A stretch of DNA of 64,000 nucleotides from Perca fluviatilis (GCF_010015445.1 NC_053115.1:14205524-14269523), one strand, 5' to 3'; positions 21,975 through 34,878 are shown, counted from the stretch's first letter. Translations and numbers: made by a program. The notes: generated by a model from the letters alone, not told the origin.

Positions 21975-23989
21975 ATGGGATTTTTCATGTCGACGAAGAT
22001 CGGAGGGATTCTTGCGTTTGCCTTGGGTAAGATATCTCAAGCTGCTCCCTGGGTTTTATTTAGGCTTCGAGCCACTTTGGATGGGTTGACGACACAGAAA
22101 ACTGCCTTCAATCTTTTTTTTTTTCTTTTTTTTTATCGATTGTAATCTTTATTTATCTCCATCAGTGTTGCATGGTGGTTATGCGACCTGCACTGTGTCC
22201 AACAGCTTGTAGTAGCCTATACCCATCGACGAGATAGCCTAGCGGGTGTCCATACTTGCTGTAGTGTAGGTGATAGTGTGCAAGCTTTTGGACATACAAG
22301 ATCCTAAACTAAAATCCCCCAAAAAATTCCTTATTTTTTCTCAAATGTCACTTTTTCATATATTTCATGCTTTATTCGTGCTTATTTTGCATTGTCCTCT
22401 TGCAGAATCTTGCATTATCGACATGTTTTAGCATTTAAATTGCAAATAGCTCTGAACAGAGCATTGCACCCCATGTGGATGGATTGTATGGGATGCGTGG
22501 TCAGGACTATTATCTGGTAACATCTGCTTCACAGCCCACCGCCCGCTTACATCTGTCTAAGTTCAGATGACAGGATTGCAAAATCTTAATATTAACATAT
22601 TAAAATTAATGTGGAAAAATGTTGCTATGTAGTTATAAAATAACAAAATCAAACACAAATTGAGTAAGATATTGTGTTATTTTGTGAAAAAGTGGCATAA
22701 GCAGTATTTGAAGTGGGGAGATGGTAGATAAAGATGAACCATACTGAGACTATTTCACACAAGAAAAATACCAAATTATAAATAAATGAATAAAACTTTC
22801 GCTTGTACCTATAAAGTCTGGTCAAATAAGCCATCGTCACGTGTGCCTTTTTTCGCAGTATTCCTGTCCCTGATGGTGCCAGGAGACTCCGATGCAGAGG
22901 TGAACTGTGAGAACATTTATAAGGACTTTTCTGATTGTGTCCTGGAGCTGGGAGAGAGCATGGACAACTATCAGGAGAACGTGACCAGCGAGAGGGGAGT
23001 GGAGGCCGTGTGCAGGTGATAATAACTTACCAGTAATCAGTAAGCCAGGGTGTGAACAACATGCAGCATCCATTTGTGCATATGGGACATCCCCAATGGA
23101 GTCAGTATGTTTTTTTTTTTTAAACCTTTTAACCAGAGAATGCGAGAACTGACAAACCAGCTGTGATTCGGGTTGGAATAAAGACCTTTAGTAAAAACCG
23201 CTGGTCTACAGCACTGTACAGAAAACTGTATATTAGTTTAATTTTATATTGCGTGATTGATTGAATTACTTAAGACAGATACAGTATAAAATGTGCATCT
23301 TTTGACAAAATACTGAAGAGAAAAAGCAGCTGCCATGATCTCAGAGGGAGAATAGAGAAATGAATGGTGCTGAGACAGTGAGCCATTGTACTAAATAATT
23401 TATGATTTTGCTGCAGCAGTAATGAAATTCCAGGGACGTTTTTTTGTCATTGTTACTGCACACACACTCTACAACCCCAGCACAGTATTGAAGACAAAGA
23501 TTTACACATTAGCCTTCTGTTAAAAATTGCCCTCTTGCAATATCATCTGTGATATTGTTTCACTCTCTGATGCCGTTGCCATGGTAATTAAAGCTCAGTT
23601 TGACTTACTTGAAGCCATCGTAGCCATCTGAGTGATAGATTACTGGCGAGATAATTAATCCACAACAGCAGTGCATGTCTGCAAGCTGTAGCCGGGATGA
23701 ATTCTTGAGTGAAATGGCAGACGCAGTGATGATCTGATGATCCTTTGTTTGCCACAGCCACTGGGAAGCTTTCCACACATGTGCCCTCACAGCGCTGTCC
23801 GACTGCAAGGAGGAAGTCAGCTCCATCTGGGAGACTCTAAGGCAGGACTCCATGAAGATGCGCTTCCAGGGAAGTCTGTTCGACCTGTGCAGCCCCAGCT
23901 CCTCGCCCAGCATAAGTTCGCCTCTTGCTGCCCTCACCCTGCCACTGATAGTGGTGATCATGACTTGGCCCAACTGGTACCCTGTATAG
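21975..23989 (+). CDS. nrn1: Neuritin 1 (nrn1), GPI-anchored neuronal factor
   Basis: Three coding exons: 21975-22026, 22859-23015 and 23758-23989, all in phase, 146 residues. Neuritin is an activity-regulated small extracellular protein that promotes neurite growth and synapse maturation. The sequence has an N-terminal signal peptide (hydrophobic to about residue 25) and a mature domain with six cysteines in the family pattern: NCENIY, FSDCVL, VCSHW, HTCAL, LSDCKE and FDLCSP. The QGSLFDLC block is shared with mammalian NRN1 (QGSLFELC). It ends in a hydrophobic tail (about residues 123-141) after a Ser-rich stretch, as expected for a GPI signal. Length matches mammalian NRN1 (142). A sequon is present at NVTSE. 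NRN1-LIKE is less likely because the FSDCVLELGESM and QGSL blocks favour NRN1. Which fish nrn1 copy it is cannot be told. Confidence 0.93.
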
Positions 23990-24394
23990 ATGAGGTGAGG
24001 GTGAGGGTGAGGAGATGGGAGGGGTGAGGAGGAGGGCCTGAAATTACCCTGGGTTCATTCCTCTTGAGTTCAAACTTAAAGCCAAGGATTTAAGAGGTAC
24101 GAGTGTTTTAATAAGGATTATTTTGACACCGAGCCACAGAGGTCTGTGGCAAGCCAATCAATATTTGCTGTGATGAATAATGTTTAAAATCTCCTCTAGT
24201 ACTTCCGCTTGATCCTCCCTTATGTCTCAAAACTGATAGTCTAGTTTAGAAAATTACAGTCAGCCAATTTATCAGTCCAGGCAGACTAAGGATACATTCT
24301 AAGTATTCAAGGGATTACAGATACAATGTGTGCAGATCAGAACAGTCTGCAGGTACACACCTGTGGCTCTGGGTTACAAGGAGTGGACACAATA

Positions 24395-24775
24395 GGTGCA
24401 TCTCATAACCCTTACATTGCCTCCTCGACTCCTCCACTTGCGTCCCTTCCTCGCGTCGAGGAGGTATGGAAGAGACACGAGGAAATCATGGGAGGAGAGA
24501 GGAACCAAGGAAATGTGCTTTTAGAGGGATCCTTTCCTCTGAAGCGTCACATGAATTTGTCAGCTGAATCGGCGGAGTTAGCAACTCTTTCAGCTGCACG
24601 GCTTCCGGGAAGGCTGCTCTCGTGTATCCTAATTGGTAATCCCTCCTCAATGCTCGCTCCTCGGGGCAGAAATAAGAGCTTTAACACGGCCTTCACCGAG
24701 GAGGGACAGAACAACTTCTGGTTCAGCCGAGGACCGAGGAGTCGAGAAGCTATCATAAGGGTTATGAGATGCACC
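24395..24775. mobile_element. Foldback MITE of 381 bp with TA target duplication
   Basis: The ends are GGTGCATCTCATAACCCTTA and its inverted copy TAAGGGTTATGAGATGCACC, each flanked by TA. A second inverted block (CTCGACTCCTC / GAGGAGTCGAG) lies further in. The TA duplication points to a Tc1/mariner-type origin. An open frame of 150 codons overlaps it and is not a gene. Confidence 0.85.
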
Positions 24776-24983
24776 TAGTGTCATGAACACCTGTTCATTC
24801 TAATGCAATGAATACTATATTTATGAACATTATCATGTTCAATTTATGTAGATTCAACTCTGAGGTAATTTTAAAGCAGTATTTGTTTTTAGTTGTTTTT
24901 ATTATGTTCTAAGACAGCAAGGTGTTAATGTGTTTTGTGCCCACGCCTTGTAACATGGATTGTATGGTTTTATCATGATAGTT

Positions 24984-25487
24984 AAAGGAATGGTTCAACA
25001 TTTTGGGAATTGGAGGATGATATCTCATCATGTCTGTACACTAAATATGAAGATACTGCCATCAGCCAGTTAGCTTAGTTAGTTAGCACACAGCTCTTAT
25101 GGCCATGAAATAGTTTGACACATCACTTGCAGTAAAACCACAACTTTTGTATGGATTAAACAAATAACATGTGATCTTTAGGCGGATTTTGTTACCTTTC
25201 GACAAAGCTAAGATAGCTGTTTCCCACCAGTTTCCTTGTCTTTTAGCTAAGCCAAGCTAACTGGCTCCTGGCTGGAGCTTTATATTTAGTGTACAGACAC
25301 ATCCACTACTCTGCAAGAAAGCAAATACTGATACGCGTATTTCTGAATTAGTGGAACTACTCCTTTAATTAAGAGTTTATGTGTATGTTAGACACCAAAA
25401 CACAGATTTTAATCTCTAGTGAGTTTGTATAAATGCAGTCAAACCATTGTGACGTAATTAGCTGCCACAGTGCAAGAAAACATTTAA
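24984..25487. repeat. Duplicated segment, copy 1
   Basis: About 500 bases, nearly identical to 26978-27494. It begins AAAGGAATGGTTCAACATTT and ends CAGTGCAAGAAAACATTTAA. The inside holds the GCCAGTTAGCTTAGTTAG / TAGCTAAGCCAAGCTAACTGG motif of a common teleost interspersed repeat, in inverted halves. Confidence 0.85.
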
Positions 25488-25507
25488 AGGAGCACTTCAC
25501 CAATAAA

Positions 25508-25597
25508 ACTAGCCTGGATGCCAGCCGAACTTAGCCCCGCCCACAACATTCGACGTCACATTCTGACTAGAATCTGAGTATGACCATGTCAGACTAC
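25508..25597. repeat. Short MITE copy, AGCCTGGATGCCAGCC family
   Basis: Second copy of the element at 14117-14216, with the same CTGACTAGAATCTGAGTATG core. Confidence 0.6.
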
Positions 25598-26977
25598 AAT
25601 AAAACACCAATATCTTAGAAATTCTTTGCTCTCAGTCATTGCAAATTTTTTTTTAAATATGTTGTTGACTTATTAATCGATGAAAGAACCAAACCTAAAG
25701 ACTGAACCAGACATTAATCTGACAGACTTAATTACACTAAAGCTAGCGACTAAACAATGTTCAGATGTGCTATAGGTGAAATGCCCCTTTAATCTTTTTC
25801 CAAATGTAGTAAATGTTTGTGTAAGGGACAATCAAGCCACTTGTATGTAACACTTTTGACCCCTTTTCCCCTCCAGCACTTCAGCCCACTGTGGCTGATG
25901 TTGCACGGCTGCTATAAAGACACCAAAAACAGACATCTTGACACGGCATCACACGTTCACTCTCTCAGAACCTCGCCCCACGCTTTGGTTCACTCTAATG
26001 CCTGATCAAACTTCTGACCTGCTGATGTTTGTGTAGAAAGAAAATCTGAAGTGTGACTGTTCAGTGTTTCATTATTTCCCACTCCACTTTGTTGGAAAAT
26101 GCTCACTTGCAATTAACACGATATTACTAAAACTTTACTTTTTAGTACTCCAAGTACTGCATAAATGCAGTTTGTCATACAGTATGTAGATATACTATGC
26201 AGGGCTGAATTATATTACAGAGATTTTCAAAGAAGAAGAATAATGCAGCCATGGAGTGTAATGAAAATTCACCAAATAACCAATGCCTAAGTACTCATAC
26301 ACAGTATTTATTTTACTTTTAAACACCTATAATTCATCTCTAATGAAGTCAAATAATCTATATAGCTAAACAATAGCCTTTTCTTGTAAAATATCCATAC
26401 AATCACTTTTCTATCAATAGTATTTCAATTGATGATCGACCAATTAATGCATTGCATAATTATATCAAACAAAATAGATTCCAAACTGTGCTGCTCCATG
26501 TATCTGTTTCTTGCTTTTAATCGATCTAATTTTGAGAAACTTAGATCTCAAGCTTCAAAAAAGCAGCCATGAATGACTGCGGTGACAGAAAAAAGGGAAT
26601 GGGTATTACAGTTTGTAACAATATAATAATAAGCCATGAGAGATATCACTAATTGTAATGCTATTTTAATCAATATGAAATTAGTATCTAGGTAAAGTTT
26701 CCTTCCCAGAGGGAAATATGTTTTTAATGTTACAGCAGTGGTCACCTAGATTCAGAGCAAACTGAAAATGAATGAGCGAAAGCATCAATTTGTTTGGTTT
26801 GTTTGTTTGTCTATTTAAAATGGTGTCACGATTTGCACATTTCCTTTAATGCTGATGGTCCTCATAGGCAGTATCAAAATATGGATGATTTGCTGAATAT
26901 TTTACGTCATCTCTTTGAACCCAAATGCATGAAAATTTTATTGACAGTGCTTCAGAATAATGGGCAGTCTGATAGTA

Positions 26978-27494
26978 AAAGGAATGGTTCAACATTTTGG
27001 GAATTGGAGGATGCGATCTATACCGCTCTCATATCTGTACACTAAATATGAAGATACTGCCAGCAGCCAGTTAGCTTAGCTTAGCACACAGCTCCTATGG
27101 CCATGAAATAGTTTGATACATCACTTGCGGTAAAACCACAACTTTTGAATGGAATAAACAAATAACATGTTAATTTGTGATCTTTAGGCGGATTTTGTTA
27201 CCTTTCGACAAAGCTAAGATAGCTGTTTCCCACCAGTTTCCTTGTCTTTTAGCTAAGCCAAGTTAACTGGCTCCTGGCTGGAGCTTTATATTTAGTGTAC
27301 AGACACATCCACTACTCGGCAAGAAAGCAAATACTGATACGCGTATTTCTGAATTAGTGGAACTATTCCTTTATTTAAGAGTTTGTATGTTAGACACCAA
27401 AACGCAGATTTTAATCTCTAGTGAGTTTGTATAAATGCAGTCAAACCGTCGTGATGTAGGCTAATTAGCTGCCACAGTGCAAGAAAACATTTAA
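26978..27494. repeat. Duplicated segment, copy 2
   Basis: Direct repeat of 24984-25487, about 2 kb downstream. The two differ by scattered substitutions and small indels (an extra TTAATTTG near 27170; a shorter TTAGCTTAGCTTAG tract). The shared sequence runs past the inverted-repeat core on both sides. Confidence 0.85.
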
Positions 27495-28795
27495 AACAAC
27501 AAAAAACAGTCTGTTGATGTTAACTTGGACACTGGTATCGATCTGTGCATGACGTTAGGTTATAGCTCCTCAGTGTATCAGGATCCTTTTTTATGCAGAT
27601 TCATTACCCACCCACCTCCACCTCCACTAGCATGTTTGTTCTAGTTGTTTCTATTTATTTCATGTCTAACAAGTGACCGCATTATGTCATCCATTGTGTG
27701 TCTGGTGTTGAGAATCCAAAAACAGTTGTGATGTCCTCAAAGCATGAGCAATATGTACGGTCTCTTTTTTTGTAAAGAGAGGACTCTTATCCCTTTGTAT
27801 GCTGTTGAAGAAAGCATGAAAAGGATCGTTATCATAAGCATTATGAACCCTAATGAGAGTTGAAACATGGAAAGAACTTCTGAATGTAAAAACAAGTTCA
27901 GTATCCATGTTTTGTTTTTAGTTTACGGATTGAAAAGCACACTATTTACAAGACTGTATAAAGCAATACATGGCAAAGTAACGTGTTTGTAATAATAAAG
28001 CTCCATGTTTAAAACAGTGTGTGAGTGCATTACCTTCAGCAAAATAATGGATAGCAAAGACACAGAAACACAAAGTGGTAAAATAGTGGAACCTTTAATC
28101 GATGCAGTAAGTCCTCTGCTGTACGACTCACTTACTACAGAGTTTCTGTTTTTAGCTCTCCCTGAAGCAAAGTGTTGGTAATGAGGACCGCAACCAGTGT
28201 TTTTTGAACTCGTTAGTGCTTTCCCATCTGCTTCTTTCCACCTGGACACCTAACAGAAGTGGGAGAAAATGAGGGATCAGGGCTCCGGGGTGGAAAACGT
28301 TCAGAGATCTGAAGACACGCTTGTGGTGTGCCCCTCATTAAAAGTCCTATCTTTGACTTCTGAAGCATAATAGCCAATTATTTCTTCACCTACAGTTTCC
28401 TGACTGAGATTTACAAGTTTCCATATGAACTGGTAGCGTTTTATTAAACAGCATATGCACACAAGTACTGGCATTGTACCATAATTTAGAGGAAAAAATA
28501 TGACACCTTGCCTGTGATGTTTCTGGACTAGAAACGAGTCTGAGAATTAAATTACGTCATTAGCTCAATCGCTCAAGTTCTTTGTATTTAAATACATTAT
28601 AAAAGCTAACCTTTATGTTAAAGAATACAAAGGTCTCGTTGCATGTGAAAACTCCTAGAGCAGATGTTGAGAGAAAGAATTAAATAGTAGGGGACACTGG
28701 CTTAGAAAGAGTAGTCATGGGTTTGAACATAACTTGGGATATACGCTCATTTGCTTTCTTATCAAGAATTATATGAGAGGATTAATACCACTGTG

Positions 28796-29215
28796 TGATA
28801 AATATGAAGCTACAGCCGGTTAGCTTAGTTTACCATAAAGACTGTAAATGGGGGGGGGGGGACAGCTAGCCTGGCTCTGAAAGGTGACAAAATATGCCCA
28901 CCAGCAACTATACAGCTCCTTAACATGTTAAATCATGTTAATCTGTAAAAAAATAAAAAATAAACTTTTCACTTTTACACTTTAGTTTTAATCAAACGAG
29001 ATAAAACGTGTTCTGGGTTTAGTTTATTTGCCTTTGGACAACAGGTTAGCTTTTCCCAAGTTTCCTGTCCTAGCTATGCAAACCACTTGCTGGCTGTAGC
29101 TTCATATTTAACAGACAGATACGACAGTGATACTGATCTTCTCATGTAACTCTCAGCAAGAAAGCAAATAGGTGCATTTCCCAACTATTGTACAACTTTT
29201 AAATATCAACCCCTA
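28796..29215. repeat. Diverged copy of the TTAGCTTAG interspersed repeat
   Basis: Has AAATATGAAGCTACAGCCGG then TTAGCTTAGTTTACCATAAA with a G10 run at about 28851-28860. Related to 24984-25487 but clearly older. This is the usual teleost form of the repeat. Confidence 0.6.
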
Positions 29216-30490
29216 CAGCATAATGATGTATGATGTATGCTTATGATTTAAAAATCCAGATTTCAAAACAAGACACTGCATAGTCCACACTTTCAAAGCA
29301 TCAGAGGTTCGATCTGACAGTCACCACACAGAATAAAAAGATATACAAGTATGTGTTAAAAGACCTGTAATACTCAAGTAACCGGCAGTTCACCTAGACA
29401 GGTTTTTAAAAAAGCCATCGATGAATGAGAAAGCGGATATTGTTCCACAAACAGTAATAGTGTTTTCAGAAATGGAGATAAAGTCTGCTGTCAGAACACA
29501 GCTGGTGGCTGACAGACTGTCCCCAAAGTGGACACCATGTCTGCATAATACATCATGTCATAAAGAGACGGAAACAAACAGTACTAGCTGTGCAAAATGC
29601 GGTACAAGTTTGACAAGGAAGGCCTTGTGAGACTGAATGTGCAAACTTAATCCAGAAATCTAAAAAATAAGCCTGACTTTATACTAATGAATAATGTGTT
29701 GAGAGATTATAAAGCAGAAAACTTTTTCCTACATTTTGATTTACACAATGATCAATTATTGTCTCAGAAAACTATAGTATACCAATTTGAACACTGAACT
29801 CATTAACCAACATTAAACTTTAAGATGAGCTGTAAGAAAACGTGATAAAAGCTGTAATAGGTTATTTTGCACATTGACATCTCTAAATTGCAGTGAGGTG
29901 CAACTGGAACATTTTAATTTTAAAAACTAAATATCCTGCAACATGATGGTCTATGTTTGTTTGCCAACCCAGCAGGCTTGTAATTATATCAACACAAGGA
30001 GAGGAAAATGGCACTGTCGTTGCTCTGCTGTTGCTTTTTAAGACAGTTTGTATTTGCTCTGAAGTTTCAATTTGTCATTTGAAGACGTGCACATACCCAG
30101 AAAAAAGAAAAAATATCGCAAATCTTAAAATGACAGAATGAGGTGCTCATGCTAATGTACTTAAAATGAAAACAAAATGCAATTAATTAGAATAAAATGT
30201 ATAGTCATTAGGTTCAGAGAAAGGTGTAAACTGATGTCTGTTTTTATAAGCAATAACACATGTATCTTATATGCTACAGAGTTAATACTGTCCAACATTT
30301 AGCAGACAGCTATGAATAAATAGATCAGTTCATCTGGTGTATCACTTGAAGCGGAGATGGATGACAATCCAACATCTACGCTGCTAGAGGTAAATACTCC
30401 ATTTCTTTTGCAAGCAGTAAAACGCCTTCTCTGAGCAAGTTCCTCAGGGGTTAACTGTCCACAGAATCTCAGCGTGGTGTCAACGACAAT

Positions 30491-31332
30491 TCACAGGTTA
30501 GATTTGGGTCCGCTATTGACTGGAATGGCCCTGAGCTCAGTTCGCATGCACATGTACTCTCCGATTACAGCCATCAACGCCATGCAGGCTATATTGACGA
30601 GCCACCAGGACAGGGCAGCTGGAAGATGAGCATTATATATCCAGCAGCCGATCATATGGAAGAAGTGCACGGTGACTGTGAAGTCCAGACACTGTTTCCC
30701 CCGACGGATGAAGAGCCACAGACCGAGGGCGCTGCAGGAACAATGACATAGAAAAGTTATGTTATCAGCCATGCTCATTTATGTTTCAGATAAGATTTTT
30801 GTGGATACAAAAGATGCAACTGCAAAGTTGTACACGCACCAAATCTATAGAAATTATATTTTATTTTTATGTAAATAAATGTGTATAGTCCTACTGGTGG
30901 AAATCCTTCAGTTGTGCAGCTGTGAGATGTTTGAACAACAGCAATTGAGTAAGAGATGTCACAGCTCTCATCTCTTTGGATACAGAGAAAAAATTATAGA
31001 AATGACTTACCAGGTAAGAGAGTTCAAGATGAATGCCATCATTATAAGCCTGCCCTGCATTGTTGCAAAACCAAGAACCTGCCAAAGCAGAGCAAAGATT
31101 AAAATTTTCCGCGGTCTACAAATGTGCCACAAACATACGTCACACAGCTAGCGGATATCTTATAACTTACTTCATAGCTGAAGATCTGGTCCAGTGACCG
31201 ACTAGATTGCACCAGACTGTCCACTCCAGCTAGCCACAGGCCCAAGAAGCTGTAGTAGATGCACTGCATCAACACAATCTGACTCACTATGAGGACCGGG
31301 TCCCAGATGTAGCTACGGAAATGACTGGCCAT
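30491..31332 (-). CDS. sys1: SYS1, Golgi trafficking membrane protein
   Basis: Three coding exons on the minus strand: 31332-31171, 31078-31011 and 30731-30491, GT-AG and in phase, giving 156 residues, the same length as human SYS1. SYS1 is a four-pass protein of the trans-Golgi that recruits the small GTPase ARFRP1 and so the golgin tethering system. The family signature is plain: an N-terminal SHFRSYIWDPVLIVSQIVLM, a central ALGLWLFIRRGKQCLDFTVT followed by VHFFHMIGCW, and the end LMAVIGEYMCMRTEL...NSGPKSNL. Four hydrophobic segments are visible (about 13-36, 63-83, 93-112 and 119-138). A splice acceptor at about 31433 suggests a non-coding 5' exon further upstream. Confidence 0.96.
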
Positions 31333-32887
31333 TGCGGACTGATGTTACAGTACAGGCTCCAAGGTTGTTGACAGCTGGCCCCAACTGTTACCAGCTGGGC
31401 CATCCAGTGTGACCTGCGTGTGCTCTCAAAATCTGAAATACAAGGAGAGACATTTAATAAATTGCTTTAAAATAGTTCACATCTTGAGTTTTAAATCTTA
31501 GCCCAACAGCTTTATTACGAAGAAATAGGAATATAACTGTAGGAGGTAGTTAGGAAACTGAGTGCAAAGTTATGTACAAAACAAAGGTAGAATAATAAGA
31601 ATATGGAATAAACAAACAATATATGTATATCAAATTTAAACCTCGAATAGTAAGTAAAATAGTAGTAAGTAAAATGAATCGATATAAATACAGATAACAG
31701 AAAAGCTGTAATGAATTAACCCAATAACATTAACGCAAACATCAACCTCTGTATGTTAACATCTACTAGTGTATGGTTTAGCTCGGATCTCATAGCTACC
31801 ACCGAGGGATACAAAAAAAAAGTTAAATATTGAGCAATTCCAATAACGTGTGATAACATTATAGGGGAGTGAATGGTCCTTTCAGTAGACTGTATAAAGA
31901 TATATGGCCCGTTCAATGTTCACGAAAATCTTCATCAAGAGCGGGCTAACCGAGCACAGCTAGCGGTCCACCAGCACAAACTCAACGATTAGCAAACGCT
32001 TAGCTACGTTAACAAATGACAGCCTGTTAGCACCGTTTCGCGGGTGACTAAACGACTCCAAGCACGCTGTGATATCCAGTTCAAACAACAGTAAAAGCCT
32101 AGTTAAGACAGAAATGTAACTGTGGGTGGAAACAACACCAACACTATCGTATCTTTCTCGTCTAACGGTGCAACAAAACGAAAGATGACCAACAAGTTAC
32201 ACCATGTTAGTATGGTTGTTTTCTTTATGAGCAGCGGTGAACAGTTTTAACATAACATATAGACATCTGATACAGACCTGAGTACTGAACAAGAAATGTT
32301 TCAGGGTGTCGTATTAACGACAATGGCTTCGGTTGCTTACTGTTTTCTAAACTCTACTGTTAATTAACCGGGCCTGCTAATCTCAGCTATCTGTAGCTTG
32401 TTAACAACACGGAAGTCTCGGCGGAGTATCCGGAAAGAAAACTTAACAGCTAACAATTTATTTTCAAAGGAAAATACCATAGATGTATCACTAACAAAAT
32501 GTGTACGGAGTTCCCTTTGAAATTAGTTTCCTGCAAACAACTGAGACATAAAATCTCACAACTGCCTATATGATAGCTACGTGTATTCTGTCCACGATGC
32601 ACTCGAGTTTTTTTTTTTTCTTCTTCTTTTTATGTAAGTGCAACGTTTATTTTGAAATCCTTTCCGTTTTATCTTCCGGAGGATGTAACAAAACTTTCAA
32701 ATTAATACAGTTTGTAACATAGACCGTATAACAGTCTATGGTTTGTAATAAAGAAAAATAAAGAAATGAAATAAAACCACAAACGACAGTCCAAAAAAAA
32801 AATACATTTAAGTTATGGCGACATAAGAGAAAGGCAGTGCATTCCAATATCAGATCATGCCCCAATTACTCTCAATTAACTTCGGAA
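31333..32887. other. sys1 5' UTR/promoter region and intergenic DNA
   Basis: On the minus strand the sys1 leader runs to an acceptor at about 31433-31434. A non-coding first exon may end near 32277 (donor-like CAG|GTCTGT). The 31920-32430 stretch contains scattered CpG and no open frame. The rest is AT-rich with a small palindrome (ATAGACCGTATAACAGTCTAT) at about 32720-32740. Confidence 0.4.
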
Positions 32888-33729
32888 AGCCCAGTCAGGG
32901 GCGCTGAATAGGGGGGGAATTCCAAGGGCTCATGACTGACAGGGGCCCCCAAAAATAGGTAAAAACTAATATAAAATTATTTCAGTATATATATTTCAAA
33001 TATAATATTACAATTAAGGCGAGACACGGCAGGCAAAAACATCGGGTTTTTTTCACTGGTCAATTTTGAGATTTTTGGCTATTTGTCTTCAGTAACATGT
33101 ATTCTTTCAGAATTGTGGTGAAAAAACGTCAAAAATACACATTTAGGTCTTTATTTTACTACACTTTGTCTGTTAGCGTCGGTAGATTTCTCCTAAATTC
33201 AACACGCGGTAGTTCAGAATGTCGAAAGAAATGCGTCCAAAACGGTCGAAAATCACCTCAGATAAGACGAAAACAGTTGTCATTAGGAAGAAGACAGAGG
33301 ATTACACACTAAGACAGCAGATGATGAAATGCCTTCACTTAGTATGTCGATGTTTAAAGGGGTGATAGAATGATTATATAGGGTATTTCACACTGTTCCT
33401 TATGTTCTCCTAATGGGGTATGTAACATTAGTTGGGCTGAAAATGGCCTGGTTGATATTTTATGGGCCCTTATGCATCCCTGTGTTTTGGCCCTATTTGT
33501 AACAAGAGCTTTTCTTCCAAATATGGTATGGTCATGAATATTTAGATGAGCTGCGCGCTGATTGGTTGAGCCTTAGCCCCGTACACAAATGTAGAGACGC
33601 GCGCTGATTGGTTGAGCGAATGGCCATACACACGCATTAGAGGTCGCGTGCTGATTGGTTGAGCGAATCCCCAATACACACACATTAGAGACGCGACAGA
33701 ATCTCATATTCCAGACACTGCAATGTTTC

Positions 33730-34120
33730 CTTACCAAATTCACTTCTGAGACTTTTTTATGCGAGAAATCAACTATATAAAGCTCAAATATGGGCCGTTT
33801 TACGAAAATGGATGGCTAATTGCAAATTTGGTAAAACTGTGTGTCGGAGTTCAGCTGCCTGTGTTGCTGCCTCGCCGCCCGGTCTGCCTTCCTCCACAGA
33901 CCCCGGCCTGCTGTGAGCTCGATTGAGCTCCGGCAGCCCACAGCACCTCAAACCCGCGCAAAGTCACCGTTTGGGCTAATGGACTAGCTACCAAACACCG
34001 CTGCTCCAGACTGACAGAGCTCCAGGGCCTGCATCTCCTCTCTTCCTGCTAGCTAAATGGCCCGTGTGTGAGAGTGAGAGCGCGGTCAGCGAGCTTGTTA
34101 CACCAGCAATCTCTTACCAC
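33730..34120. repeat. Left arm of a ~390-bp foldback
   Basis: Imperfect inverted copy of 34481-34878. Matching anchors include CAAACCCGCGCAAAGTCACC here against GGTGACTTTGCGCGGGTATG there, and GAGCGCGGTCAGCGAGCTTG against CAAGCTCGCTGACCGCGCTC. Confidence 0.88.
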
Positions 34121-34133
34121 ATGTTACACACAT

Positions 34134-34217
34134 GTCACGCCACTTATACAACATCTAACTAAATGTCTTATAAAGCTAACAACGGTGTCCAATTTCAAGT
34201 TAATGAATATTTGTGAG
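34134..34217 (+). repeat. Direct repeat between the foldback arms, copy 1
   Basis: About 85 bases starting GTCACGCCACTTATACAACA, repeated nearly exactly at 34328-34412. Confidence 0.9.
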
Positions 34218-34327
34218 CTGTAAGGGTTTCGTTAGCTGCGACTGTCCCTTCAATCCTATGTGTACAGATTGCGGCTAGTTAGCTTCATTTTTGGTCGTAA
34301 TTCGAGTATATTTGCAGTTTGAATTTC

Positions 34328-34412
34328 GTCACGCCACTTATACAACATCTAACTAAATGTCTTATAAAGCTAACAACGGTGTCAGATTTCAAGTTAATGA
34401 ATTTTTGTGAAT
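34328..34412 (+). repeat. Direct repeat between the foldback arms, copy 2
   Basis: Second copy of 34134-34217, differing at a few positions (GTGTCAGATTTC against GTGTCCAATTTC). Confidence 0.9.
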
Positions 34413-34480
34413 TCCAGAGGACTTCTAAGAGGAGGCTCAAGACATTATAATTACACACATTAAAAGAGTAACTGGAACCT

Positions 34481-34878
34481 GTGGTAAGAGAATGCTGGCA
34501 TAACAAGCTCGCTGACCGCGCTCTCACTCACATACACGGGCATTTAGCTAGCTAGCAGGAAGAGGGGAGTTGGATGCCCTGGAGCTCTGTCAGAGCAGCG
34601 GCGTTTCGTAGTCCATTAGCCCAAAACGGTGACTTTGCGCGGGTATGAAGTGCCGTGGGCTGCCAGTCGTGACGGAGCTCCATCTACCTCACAGCAGGCC
34701 GGGGTCTGTGAAGGAAGGCAGGCCGGGTGGCGAGGCAGCTACACCAGCCTCTCGAAGTAGGCACACAGTCGGACAAAATTTCGCAATTAGACATCAATTT
34801 TTGTAAAACGGCCCATATTTGACCTCTACATAGTTGATTTCTCGCATAAAAAGTCTCAGAAGTGAATTTAATGGTAAA
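34481..34878. repeat. Right arm of the ~390-bp foldback
   Basis: Inverted partner of 33730-34120. Small indels separate the arms. Confidence 0.88.

Larger units (their letters stand above)
23990..30490. other. Long intergenic region, MITEs and a duplicated segment
   Basis: About 6.5 kb without a recognisable gene. It holds the nrn1 3' UTR, a foldback MITE (24395-24775), a duplicated segment of about 0.5 kb (24984-25487 and 26978-27494), a related diverged copy (28796-29215), a short MITE (25508-25597) and probably the sys1 3' UTR at its right end. The open frames in it are short, lack family features and several lie inside repeats. Confidence 0.55.

Noticed and set aside
24326..24778. 150-codon open frame
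   Set aside because: Almost entirely inside the foldback MITE at 24395-24775.
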